The notes under the pieces were generated by a model, which worked only from the letters and a program-made list of their open reading frames with translations, had not been told where the DNA came from and made no database searches. A stretch of DNA of 64,000 nt from Seminavis robusta (taxonomy: Eukaryota; Bacillariophyta; Bacillariophyceae; Naviculales; Naviculaceae). Positions 50,662 to 62,156 of the stretch are shown piece by piece (positions within the stretch are counted from its first letter, which is position 1; every line of letters starts with the position of its first letter). The position numbers and the translations under genes were made by a program. The stretch is from NCBI GenBank assembly GCA_903772945.1, contig CAICTM010000099.1:1-64000 (forward strand), given 5' to 3'.

Positions 50662-52565
50662 ATGGGATCGGCACAGTCAACTGACATGAAGAGGAAGGAA
50701 GCTGCAGAACTTGCGCTAACCTCTTCTTCTAGCAACGACGATAACGAAAACTGGACGCCTATCATCGAGGCCAGTACCGGTAGCGATGAAGCGACCGAAG
50801 AGGAGGAGGACTCGGACGAAGGTGAGAGACTGAGCGACTGCAATGCGGCTACGCAAACCGTACGCAAGGAATGCCCTCGTCGCTCATATTTTATACGTTT
50901 CTTAAAATATCTATTGAAACTGCAGAGGAAACTGATTTGTCGGAGAGACTCGAAATTCTCCGTGATACCCACAAAATGAGGACGATGGCCAAGTTCTTTT
51001 TGCATCCAGAGTTGCCAGTGGAAACGGATGCCACGGCTTGTGCACGCTGCTTCTTTGACAGGGATCCAGCGCCAGAGCAGGAGAATGAAGGAGACGATGC
51101 TGAAAGAGAAGAGATTCTCAAAGAACTGAAACAACTGAAGAAGGCCGCCAGGGACTATCTCCATCCTGAGTTGCCAGTGGAAACATCAGATGCCACTGCT
51201 TGTGCACGCTGCTTCTTTGACAGGGCTTCAGCCCCTGTGCAGGAGACTGAGGAAGCAGATGCTGAAAGAGAAATGATTCTCAAAGAACTGAAACAACTGA
51301 AAAATGCCGCCAAGGACTATCTTCATCCCGAGTTGCCTGTGGAGACGTCTGACCCAACAGTGTTCGGCCGAAACTACTTCACACGCCCATCTGCCCCTGT
51401 TGAGATTTCAAAACAGGAGGACGAAGAGCATCAAATGATTCTCAGTGATGCCCAGGAGCTAGCCAAGCTTGCTCGTGCCCACCATTCTGGGGTGGCATTG
51501 CAAATCGACCCAACAGTGTTTGGAAGGAACTACTTCTCTCGTCCTTCGGCTCCAGAGCAGCTTTCTTTGGAGGAAGATGAGGAAAGGATGGTAGTTCTGG
51601 CAGAAGCAAAGGCACTCTCAAAGTTGGCCATTGACTACAGGCATCCAGAGCTACCAGTTGCAACCACCGACCCAGCAGTGTTTGGTAGGAACTACTTCTC
51701 TCGTCCATCAGCTCCGGAACAACTTGATTTGGAAGCAGAAGAGGAGAGGATTGCAGCTCTGACAGATGCCAAGGCACTCTCAAAGCTGGCCGTTGACTAC
51801 AGGCATCCAGAGCTACCAGTGCAAACTGCAGATGCCAGTGCTTGTGCTCGTTGCTTCTTTGACAGGCCTTCGGCACCCATGCAGGACCTGGAGGAAGACA
51901 CTGAGAGGGCCCTTATCTTGGAGGAGATGAAACAGCTGAAGAAGTCTGCTGTGGACTATCTTCATCCAGAGCTACCTCTAGTGACAACAGATCCTGCTTT
52001 GTTTGGAAGGAACTACTTCAGTCGCCCATCTGCATTTGAGCAGTTGTCTGTGGAGACGACTGAGGAGAGTGGCCGTATTTTGAAGGATGCCAGAGCACTT
52101 TCCAAACTGGCCATTGACTGCCAGCCCCCGGAGATTCCTGTAGTTGCTTCTGATCCAAATGTATTTGGACGCAATTACTTCAACCGTGCATCGGCCCCCC
52201 CACAAGCAAGCGCAGAGGATGACGAGGAGGAGGAACTCGCACTTATCGCAGAGAGCCGTAACAAGCAGTTGGTTGATGAGAGAGATCATGTCCGACCAAG
52301 AGATCCCGCTGGTGAAGAGTTGCAGCACGATCTGCATTGTCATCATGCACATTTCGACATGGACGATCAAATACATCTTCATCATGTGGACTTTGACAAG
52401 AACAAGGCCCACCATGACGAGATTTCCGAGGTGAAGGTTTCAAGCCCCACAGCAGCCCGAAAGGTTGTCCTCCGAGACTTTGATCATCAGATTCCGAGCT
52501 CCCCAGGTTGTGTCATGACGTTCGCCCGCCCAACAGAGACACAGTATCTCCCTCAGTTGCCCTAG
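50662..52565 (+). CDS. Eight-repeat protein with N-myristoylation-type start
   Basis: Exons 50662-50821 and 50926-52565 (104-bp GT-AG intron, frame exact), 599 residues. The start MGSAQS fits an N-myristoylation signal (Gly2, Ser6), so it may be membrane-attached. From about residue 85 eight ~45-60-residue repeats follow, each with HPELPV-x(3-6) and then one of two cores: D-A-x-ACARCFFDR (repeats 1, 2, 6) or DP-x-(V/L)FGRNYF-x-R (repeats 3, 4, 5, 7, 8), then SAP-x-Q/E and an acidic/Leu helix (EILKELKQLKK). The tail is His/Asp-rich (HDLHCHHAHFDMDDQIHLHH), possibly metal binding. The pattern of core types suggests unequal duplication. I do not recognise a characterised family. Confidence 0.8.
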
Positions 52566-53013
52566 TTGCCACGGCGGTCGAGGAAATCCGTTGATTTACG
52601 CATTACATTTAAAGAAACCAGAAAGACCAATACAATCACTTGAATACTTGAATCTGAGTGTCGGTGGCGTTGCATAGCACTTGCCATTCAGCATTGTGTT
52701 TAGTTGCTGCTTTGTCCGTATGACGGGTTGCTGCCTTGAACATGTTGGTTCAGCCTGAGAGCATCGTCTGCCGTGTCGTTATCTTGAAGGAGGAAAGAGG
52801 ATGTGTCTTGCGGTAGATGATACTGCTTGCACCCTGCATGCACGACCTAGGTGTGACTCTTGCGGTAGATGTTACTGTTTGCACGACATGTGAAAAGTTT
52901 CGCGCATTATTCCAGGAACATGCTGGTTCCAGCTATGGTCCCTGCTAATGATAAGGCATGACCTCAGGACTTTGAGATGCGTTTGATTCGATTCGATTCG
53001 ATTCAAGGAGTTG
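52566..53013. other. Intergenic, no gene seen
   Basis: Contains a small direct repeat (CTTGCGGTAGATG-TACTG-TTGCAC at about 52806 and 52859) and a GATTCGATTCGATTCGATTC run at 52984-53004 next to the stop of the following gene. Confidence 0.5.
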
Positions 53014-53819
53014 CTATCGTCCTGGCGGGAAGTCGGGGTTTGGCGGAGGCTTTTTGTCATTGGTCTCGTCGTCATTCTTCGGTGTATTCTTCTTGAGCTG
53101 GTTGAGAAGCTCTGAATTTGCTGCATTGAAGGCGGCTTGAAAGTCGTCGTCCGTCTTTGCGTTGGCAGTGAGTTCACCGACCCGTTTCGAGATGTCGGTG
53201 TACCCTAGCTGGCCCATCATATGGTCAACCCCCTCGTCATATAGATACTCATCCGCTTGACGTTTTGCTTTCTTTGCCTTATTGCTCGACTTGTACTTTT
53301 CTGGGTTAAGGTTCCGCAATAGCTGACCAACTGTTGACAAAGCATCGGGACGAGATTAGCGTCAGCCGTGTACATGTACGGTTCGGCAAGCGCACCGCTT
53401 CAACGCACGGTCAAAAGATCACGGACCTTTTTCGCGGGCAAGCTGTTCTGGGGCTTTGTACCATCGATCTCCAATCTTCCTTACAAAGGCACCAACCGTG
53501 CTTCTGTCTTTCATATGCTGAACGATTTCAGTCACCATCAACGACTTCTCGAATTTGGATGCACACTCGGTGTATCGTTTCAAGTATTGTCCAACAACAA
53601 TCTCGCGAAGCTTAATATTCCCAGGATGCTTTTGTGACACTCTGTTCCAAACAATGACGGTTGTCAGTGAGGAAAGCCATAGGATTGAATCGAATCGCCG
53701 GTAGCATAGGATCCTTACCTTCCACGAACGCAAATCACTTCGTTTTCCCCCGGTTTATAGTCTGGTGGCAGAGCCTCCAGATTCTCTGCTGATCGACTCT
53801 TTGACGCTGCCATCTTCAT
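53014..53819 (-). CDS. DUF6824 domain protein 3
   Basis: Exons (transcript order) 53719-53819, 53427-53641 and 53014-53330; all junctions are GT-AG and phases fit, giving 210 residues. The start MKMAASKSRSAENL precedes LPPDYKPGENEVICVRGRVSQKHPGN, LREIVVGQYLKRYTECAS, GAFVRKIGDRWYKAPEQLAREK, then KYKSSNKAKKAKRQADEYLYDEGVDHM and a helical tail FQAAFNAANSELLNQLKK shared with proteins 4 and 5. These three form a subgroup distinct from proteins 1 and 2, which lack the tail. The C-terminus is Asp/Pro-rich. An internal basic stretch KAKKAKR may act as a nuclear signal. Function is unknown. An intron falls at the same REK position in the related genes. Confidence 0.8.
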
Positions 53820-55249
53820 CTTTATGGATATGACTACGCTGGGTAGAATCATTGGCTATCTCTTTGGAGGTGGTGTTTGCAATCGGGGTCTCGTCACGCC
53901 TCCGAGTTGATGGTTGATGGAAAATGTGGGAATAGAGCTGAATAGCTGTGGGAATTGGAAATGGTACTACCGGTACTAGCAGAGAAAAATCAACGCGAAT
54001 GGAGAACTTATATTAAGTCCTTATGATGATGATACGTTGGTAAGCTGGGTTATGCTCGTGGTATGCCTGTATTAAGTCACCTGAATCCTGAATTGCTGTC
54101 CGCAACAGGCTGGTTTCCCAGTCGTGAAAGTAAAGATTCAATTTTACGATTTAAGTTTTAACCTTTTCGTTAAACTACAGTTTTTGTTCTCACTAGAAAC
54201 GAAAAAACGTGAAATTAGGTTCCATTTCGAAGTTGTGAAACTAATTTCACGCTATGACACCTTCAAAATCAAATGGAGTCCCCCTTCCGGACCTTGCCTT
54301 TGGGTGCCATGATGCTAATACCACCCACCCATTCTACAGGCCGTGTTGTGTCTTTTGGAGTCGTCTGTCACTAATTTGGTTTCGGGGGGCTCATTTTTAC
54401 AACCGAGTTTGTGTAGCCGTTTGTGTAGTAGACTGTTCACTCGACTCGATGGTACTATTATTAGGAGAAAAAAGATAGAGCCGAGCCATCGAGGGCCTGC
54501 TTGCTGACAAAGAAGCCCCCCTTTAGCTAGAACAAGAGAGCACATTAGCAAGAGAAACGGTACAAGCCACCAGCTAGAAAAATAGTGGTTTGCTTGTTCT
54601 ACTCAGTAGCTACTAGTACCTGTGGTTTACTGTTACTACCAGGTGTTGGTTCTATTGAGTGGTCCCTTCAGTGCAGTAGTCTTCTCGCTGTCACCGGAAG
54701 CTGGACTTCACTCCCACTCTCTTCAACAAGAGCACATGATTTGTGGTGAATCATTGCTCGGACCTCAGTGTGCAAACCTTTAGATAGCTAATAGGTGTGG
54801 CAGGCTCTCAGGAGGCTAGTGTGGCCTGTGAGCAGACTTGACTGTGGGAAACCCGCGGGCCTTGGTTATGGGTGGTCCTCATGCACTTCTTGTCTGATTC
54901 AGTGTTTTTGTGTTTTTTCGGAAGCAAGACTCGAAAATTGACCACCACACTCCACAAAGCTCTCCACTACTAGCTAGTACGTGCTCTACTAGTACGGTAC
55001 GCACCCAGAGAGTTTCCCCCAGCGCAACCTGAAGCTTCCTTAGTCGCGGTCAAGGGGCACTCGTGGTGTTGATTGCAAGGTGTCTCAGCCTCCTCTCTCC
55101 TCAAACTTTGACATTTGAAAAAAAGAGACAGAGCAACTCAAGAAATGCATTTGTTCTGAAGCTTCCTTCTTCCCTCCCGAAGTTTCCAAGGGAAGGCTAC
55201 ATCGTGGCTGGTGGGAAAGACCTGAATGCAATGGAATCCATTACAACAC
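53820..55249. other. Non-coding stretch
   Basis: No gene seen. Contains a thin GTGAAA/GTTTCAC-word patch at about 54180-54255, resembling the array at 1660-1945. Confidence 0.45.
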
Positions 55250-56330
55250 TTTAAAACTGAAAGGTAGCGAAAAGGCAGCCTGCCGGCCAGTAATCTCTGG
55301 ATGTTACACGTATGATGGCTGACATGTAGAATGCACTTCTCACCCCACGCTTTTAGAAGCCAGAGTTGGTAGAAGGTCGAAGCAGAGAAAAAGAGAAGAC
55401 AGATCACACTTAACTGAAAGGTAGTTAAAAGGCAGTCTGTTGGGAAGCAATCACCGGATGTTAAAGGAATGATGAGCTGTACCGTTATGATGACATGTAG
55501 GACGCACTTCTCATCCCACGCTTAGAAGCCAGAGTTGGTAGTTGGTAGCCCGAAGATCCAGCGTGGAGCAGTTCAAGATACTGTCCATCTTGGTTGATTG
55601 GATCCGTACCACACGTCTGAAGACTTATGCTCCACACAAGATCCAAAGGGAGACGTTTGAATGCATCTCATTACCCTTGTCGAAGCGGATGTACTGGTGC
55701 CGGAGATCCTGCGGGCTCGCTCAGTCAAGTATATGCAGGTTTGTATCTTCCAGACAACGATATGTAAGTCTGGATCGAATCTCTGGAATCAGTTCATGGT
55801 AGCTTGGACGTTGTGTCTGGCTGTTTGATGAAGTATGGAGGTCCGGTCCTGCGACCACGTTTCAAAACGTCTCCCACGTTTGACACTTCATGCTATTAGG
55901 CGACGGTCTGCCAACCTTACACAACACAAAACGACATAATTTACACAATTTCAATCTATTGCTACCATAGGGATATTTGACTGAAAGGAGTTAAAAGGCA
56001 GTCTGCCGGCAGGCAATCACCGGATGTCACATGTAGCTATGTATGTATGTATGTATGTATGGCATGCAGAATGCACTTCTTATCCCATGGTTGTCTAAGT
56101 TGGTAGCGAATGGTGCAAGATCGAATGCACTTCTCACCCCTCGCTTGTCTAGAAGCCAGAATGCCTATGTATGTATGTATGTTTGTATGACATGCAGAAT
56201 GCACTTCTTATCCCATGTTTATCTATGTTGGTAGCGAATGGTGCAAGATCGAATGCACTTCTCACCCCACGCTTGTCTAGAAGCCAGAATCGGCAGCGAA
56301 TGGTGCAAGATCGAAGAAGAGAGAGAGATC
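55250..56330. repeat. Diverged partial copies of the 3' end of the DUF6824-4 gene
   Basis: Blocks at about 55256-55403, 55411-55560, 55978-56160 and 56165-56330 share CTGAAAGG-AG--AAAAGGCAG, GCACTTCTCACCCC-CGCTT and TAGAAGCCAGA words. The last block overlaps the stop codon and final codons of DUF6824 protein 4 (stop at 56277). The copies are decayed duplications of that gene's 3' end, with TATG microsatellites (56041-56060, 56165-56187) between them. Confidence 0.75.
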
Positions 56331-57661
56331 AGGAGAACCGTTACCGTGATCAAATGGTAAAGGAGAAAAGGCATCATCGTCTGAATCGTCGTCCAAATCC
56401 AAGGGCCTGCTGGTGGCACGACCAAGCATGGTGGACGGAAACGGCGGTGTGCTCATGTTTGTACCACTCAGCTTTGCCATCGTCATCATGGCAGTGGGAG
56501 CGATCCATGATGAGTTATCGGTTGGGGCTGTGACGGTTCGGGCCAGGCATGGGGGTTTCTGAGCCGCGAAAGACACGGGGATAGGTGCCCCACTGACAAC
56601 CCTTGCCATCATCGGAGTACTAAATGGCACGAAGGAGGCATTCGTGCCATTGGTGAATTGTCCCATTGTCGGGGGGGCAAGGGACCCTCCAGACAAGCTG
56701 TTGGACCGAGCCATGGCCGGGGGAGCATTGGAAGAAGAAGCCGAAGAGGTGCTGATAGCCCGCGACATGGCAGGGGGCATGCATGCAACCGATGATGCAC
56801 TGATGGCCATAGAAGTGGCGGGTGGGGCAGCTGCTCCAGCGGAAGACGCACTAATGGCTCGAGACATTGTCGTGGGAGGGGCCAAGAGGTTGCCAGCAGA
56901 TCCCATGTCTGGAATGCTACCCGCAACGTCGGGTGACAACGAAGCACTTTCAGCAAGGCTTACTTCGTCGTCGTCGTCCGCATTCTCGAACGGCGCAACA
57001 GGTGGCAGGGACTTCAGCCTCTGCAGAAGTTCCATGTTGACCATGTTGAAAGCATTCTGGAAGTCCTTCTCGTCCTTTGCTTCGGAGGTGAGTTTCTCCA
57101 CTTGGTCCATCATATCCCCACAGTTGATTTGGCTCAAGGCGTAGTCCACCTCGTCGTCAAACATGGACTCCTTAACTTGTCGCTGGATTCTCTTGGCTTT
57201 GGTACTGGACTTGTACTTTGTGCTTAGCTGATTGCGCAGAGCCTGTGAGATCTTTTCCCTCTTGAGCTGCAGGTCCGCCAAGAACCACTTATCCCCAACT
57301 TTCTTGACAAAGCCCCCGTCTGGGCTGCTTTCTTCCACCTTGGCAATAATCTCTGACACAATGCCTGTCTTGTCTACTTTGGTAGTGCATTCTTTGTATC
57401 GATTCAGGAAGAGCTTGGCAATCTCCATGAACTTTTTGTTGCCACTGTGCTTCACTGCCACCTTGCCGCGAGCGCAGATCTGTTCATCAAGTTATAAAAG
57501 TAGTGTTGTTAGTCAAGGCCATCCAGGAAAGAAGATCGGCAGCTAATGCAACCTGCCTGTGAAGCAAGCTAACAGGAACTTACCACATCGTTGGGTCCAG
57601 GTGCAAAGTCTAGAGGCAAGGGCTCCAAGATGCGGTCGGCTGCAATCATTTTCTTGACCAT
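56277..57661 (-). CDS. DUF6824 domain protein 4, long Ala/Pro-rich form
   Basis: Exons 57584-57661 and 56277-57479 (104-bp intron), 426 residues. Start MVKKMIAADRILEPLPLDFAPGPNDV, joined to ICARGKVAVKHSGNKKFMEIAK at the intron. The domain continues FLNRYKECTTKVDKTG, GGFVKKVGDKWFLADLQLKREKI and KYKSSTKAKRIQRQVKESMFDDEVDYALSQ, then FQNAFNMVNMELLQRLK, as in proteins 3 and 5. The C-terminal ~240 residues are low complexity with four loose repeats of APP-(T/A)-M-(S/A)-RAISASSAG. The stop region is the source of the repeats downstream. No nuclear signal is obvious beyond the basic helix. Confidence 0.82.
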
Positions 57662-60600
57662 CTTGATGTGTTGTTTGCTGAAGAGTTGACTGGAAGGGAG
57701 CGGTTGAAGTTTTCTTTTCTTCCTGTCTTTTGGAAGGTTGTTCTGTTTTATGACAACAATGTTGTTTTGGCTCTTTTGATGTTTGATACAGTACGTAGCC
57801 TTTGGATGTTTTGTGCAGTCTGCAGTGTGCAGTGTTGGCTTTTTCTACATTACTACATGGTAGCTACTCTGCAGCTTTACGCTGCTTTTTGTACATGTAC
57901 GGTACATCATCCAAACCCGCACAGCGCATGCGGTAGCAGTAAACGAGGCCAAGCACACAACATCACAACATTGCTTTCGCTCCAAGAATCTCCGCAGTAA
58001 TAAAGTACGGTAAATAGCTGTGTGGACCAGATTCGATCCGATCCGATTTCCGACTGAATGATTCAATGATTCGCCTCCCAGACTCCACAAGGAAGTGTCG
58101 TCGCTGTTTTGCACAGTCTGTAAAACTTGCCTCACAATGCAAGAGCACTTACTATTCCTCAACTCTCAACTCTACTGAGTTTGTGAATACCAGTGTAAGT
58201 TGGTTGACAGAGTGGATAGTGTTATTTCTTAAAAACAATTGAAGAATTGTCTCGTCTACACAACTACACGCGCATCTTCTAGGAGGAAATCAATCTATAA
58301 AAATATTGTAGATAGTGGTACTATTGAAAAAGCTTCTTGTATCTACTCGAGTAGGTAAACATGTACCGTAAACATCGGTTGCCACGCTACGCAAAAAGAT
58401 GAGAACAAGCGATAAGTAAGTAGAAGCTCGTCGAGTTGGGGGTTCCAGATTTTAAAGCTATTTTCTACAGCTCCTCTAAACCCTTCTTCTTGAAGCTTGA
58501 AGACAAGTCAAGTCTGCAGTCTGCAAGCATGATCGTCGAGCTTCGTCATCATCGTGTTAAACAAAACAAATTGCCTGGACAACTCTGGACACACTGCACT
58601 CATTCTTTTGTTCTCCTTGCTGAGTGTGGTGCGTGCCTTCTGGTATACTCTTACCTTTTTGTTAAGAAAGTCAGAGATAGGATGTCAAAAACCGTACTGA
58701 GATTTGCTGGAATTGTTAGACACTGGAGACATTCAGATCTGGACTAGCTAGCTAGAGCCAAGATGCTCACTGATTACTCTCCCTTGGGCACACAATAGTT
58801 TGAGCGATGATACAATGGCACTTTCTACTGTACAACAAAATGCCTTTAAAAAGGTGCCAAATGGCAAAACATTTGCTTCCGGTTGGTGATAATCTATCTG
58901 TCTTTCCTCTATTTACCTTCTAAAGGGTATGCTTAGTAAGGCGGGAAGTAGAGTAGAATTGATCCATAGCAGTCTACCGGTACTACATTATACGATTTCA
59001 GCAAAGAGTGAGTGACTGATTTAAGAAAATTTACTCCCTGAGCTCTGTGACTACTCTATACCAGGTAGCTCGACTCTTTGGTCTTTTGGTACTGCATTAC
59101 ACTAGCTAGCGATGGATCCTGAGCTTTAGAAGTTCAGTATGGATATTTGTGGTACTGCTACTGCTAAGATTCCCACAGTGTCGCAGCAAACTCATAGATA
59201 TCTTAATAACAAGGTAGCAGTATACTGACCTGGCAACAGCAGGAACGTGCAAATTGCAGCTGCCCGCACAGAAAACGGGATGCGTTCGCCAGTCTTCAAG
59301 GGTCGCATGCGGAACCGCGCTCTTATGTTCCTTCGAACGTGTCTTCGAAATCACCAAATAATTATTTTTACTGGTGAGCACTTACTTCGATCACCGGTAA
59401 GCACAAAGGCGCTCTTCATCTTCTTCCTGCACAGATCCTCGCCCCCACCAACTTTGCTTCCTGCTTTGGAGACCTTTTCCTCTCTTGTTGTGGTTTGTTG
59501 AAGAGTGGATGGCAACAGGCTCTGTCCAATGCTACTCCAGTCGGAAATCCGCCAGTCGGGAAGTTCCCAGTCGGGCACAGCGTCTTCGGCCACGACGATG
59601 GATTGATTGTATCGAAAGATCCAACTTCACGGTCGAGTCCTTCGCATTCTTGGCTGTCCCTCACCCCCGATTGCATCATCTATGATGTGATGAGGTTGGT
59701 ACATGTGACATCGCGCCTCTTTTAAAAAGCGAATAACACCACCACACCAAGATCGCATTTACCCATTGAGCTTTTGGCCCGGTTGATCCTTCTGCCCCGC
59801 CCCACAGCATTGGTCCCACCGCCGTGGCTGGCCAGTTTGCTTGCGGCGCCGGCACCGGTGGTGCTCCTGCCAGAATTTATTCTATTCTCATATGATCGTG
59901 TGAAGTGTGAAGAACCACCCATAACACCATTCTGCCTACAACATGTAGTAGCTAGCTAGGTTGGGCTCTCTCACTCTTGTAGTCCCTTTCATCGCTGGTC
60001 CCAGAGGGTCCAGGATTGGCTGAGAAAGGAGAGGACCTTGTTACAGTATATTCCTCATTTCTGTCTCGTGGGGCGATACATTGCTGCATGAGATCTGGTA
60101 GTGCCCCAAACTCACGGATCCTAGCTAGATTCATGGAATAGGAGCTATTCAGCCAAAGCTCGAGGGCCTGTGGGTTTAGTTTTTTTCATCTAATGAAACC
60201 TGGAATCGAACCATACAAACCTGGAATCATTGCTACTATTTCAATAACAGCCATTGATTGAAATGAAGCTCAGGTTGACATTCCTCGTCTGGTGGAATGT
60301 TCAATCTAGCAGCTCGCCGTTTGTCCTGTTACTTTGCTTCCATGTAGACGATGTATCATGGGCGTGGGTGCGGTGCCTCGAAGACCATGCGGCCACATCG
60401 TGGAGCTCAACCGTGGAAGAAAGCTTTTCTTCGCACTAAAACGTAACCCTAATTCGGCTAAATAATTCGCTTCACTCTTGGTTATGTCTCCTTAGCTTTT
60501 CATGCATTTTTGTTTAACATTTTTCTGTGCTCTCCTGCTAAGGAGCGTCATTTGAAGAAATAAGACAATGGAGTTCTTTCCTTCAACGCGGTCATTCTTA

Positions 60601-60999
60601 GCGAAACGGGAGAAGGAAAAGCAAAAACAAGCGACATGATTGACGACACAAAAAGCAACGGCACGCCTGGTACATGTTGTAATAACAAGCAGTTCCCACA
60701 CAACATCGAGACCGGACATCCGCATCATTCATCAGCAACCGACCATCCAGTAGCATACTCGTAGTTGCCATCCAGACTGCTTTGACTTTGTTGGTATTGT
60801 GTTTGTCGCAGCTCTCAGTATAGTACTCGTACTCCAGACAGTTGACAAGGCTAGTGGCCTGCGCTTGGAGATCCTTGACACATCAAGCAACAAGTTTGCC
60901 GGAAAATCAAATCGGACAGCACAGAAACCATTCTACCTGATTGGACTGAGGACTCCTTCCTTTCTTCTACTAGTAATCTTTCCAAGAACACCCACAACC
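57662..60999. other. Long non-coding stretch
   Basis: More than 3 kb with only scattered short frames; none shows a domain. Contains the 5' flanks of the two divergent DUF6824 genes, a GATTCGATCCGATCC run at 58027 and CTAGCTAG words. The candidate frames at 59247-59959 overlap in several frames and look random. Confidence 0.5.
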
Positions 61000-62000
61000 A
61001 TGTCCAAGTCCAAAGACGCGGCCAGCAAGTTCGACATGACTCCGTTGGGAGAGACCTATGAACCGACCTCCTTTGATGTGATTTGTGCTCGAGGGCGGAT
61101 TGCTGTGAACCATACAGGCAACAAACGCTTCAAGTTGATAGTCGAGTCGTCGTTACAGCGTTACTCCAATGCCCCCAGCAAACTTGCCAAGTCAGCTATA
61201 GTTTCAGATATAGTCGAGACGATCCGGGCATCCAGTCCTGGAGGTGGATTCGTCAAGAGAGAAGGCAACATGTGGTACGAGGCTGGAGATCATTTGGTGA
61301 GTACAGGTTCTGTGTGGACATGGATGGTCACGTTAGGTTAGGTTGGGTTGGTTTGCTGCTCGTGCCTACTCACTCACACACCCACCCATCCGTTCTTTCT
61401 GATTTTGTTTGTGTGTCGTTTTCAGGCTCGTGAAAAAGGTGAGTGTGCCCTGATGGATGGTCAGATTCTAGCTAGCAAACAGCACCGTACTGGAACCTGG
61501 TATCTGGTATGCACTCACTTCTTGCATTCTTCATCCGTCTCAACTCACAAGTGGGGCAATGTTTGCGGTAAGTCTTGTCGTTGATTCGATTCGATTCAAT
61601 TCAATAGCTTCTGTGAATGCAAGGTTCACTCACTCTCCCTTTCGCTTGGATGCTTGATAGTGACATGCTGCACAGCAAATACCGATCTAGCACCAAAGCC
61701 AAGAAGCTCAGTCGAAAGGTCAAACAGAGCATGTTGGACGATGAAGTGGACCAAATCATGAATCGAAGTAGCTACAGAGATATCACGCACCGAGTCAAGG
61801 AATTGACCAAGGATGCTCGAAAGGATGCGGACTTTCAGAATGCGTTCAATCGCGCCAACCTAGAACTACTCAAGACATTCAAAACGGAACAAATACGGGA
61901 AGATGATGACGATGTCGACGACGATGAATTGACCGCCGCCAACCAGGACGACGGAGATGGGGATGACGAATCGCCTCAAGTGGTGTCCAGTTCTGTGTAG
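61000..62000 (+). CDS. DUF6824 domain protein 5, with two microexons
   Basis: Exons 61000-61296, 61426-61438 (13 nt), 61552-61567 (16 nt) and 61661-62000, giving 221 residues. All junctions are GT-AG and protein continuity supports the tiny exons: ...YEAGDHL-AREK-VGQCLRD-MLHSKYRSSTKAKK, matching AREKVGQLLR of protein 3. The domain begins SFDVICARGRIAVNHTGNKRFKL and includes SPGGGFVKREGNMWYEA; the shared tail is ADFQNAFNRANLELLKTFK. The C-terminus is Asp-rich. Start MSKSKDAASKF sits in a good context (ACAACCATGTC); an upstream in-frame stretch from 60799 is probably 5' UTR. A GATTCGATTCGATTC run lies inside the last intron. It is convergent with the WW-domain gene, 157 bp away. Confidence 0.82.
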
Positions 62001-62156
62001 CCGCGCCATTCACTTTTGGTCTGGTTTTATTGGGACAAGCCTTCACAAACGAAAGTATCTGCGCGAGATCACCTTTCTTTGACTCTACTACTAGAATGTC
62101 TATCTATAACCAACATTGTAACTCTACTAACTTCTTGCATCAATATTTTGCCCATG

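Noticed and set aside
50250-51164. 304-codon - strand open frame
   Set aside because: Antisense of the Ser/Glu-rich start of the repeat-protein gene; no domain, and it crosses a well-supported intron of the opposite strand.
59722-59959. Pro/Leu-rich small ORFs on both strands
   Set aside because: Mirror-image frames with no domain, start context or neighbour support.
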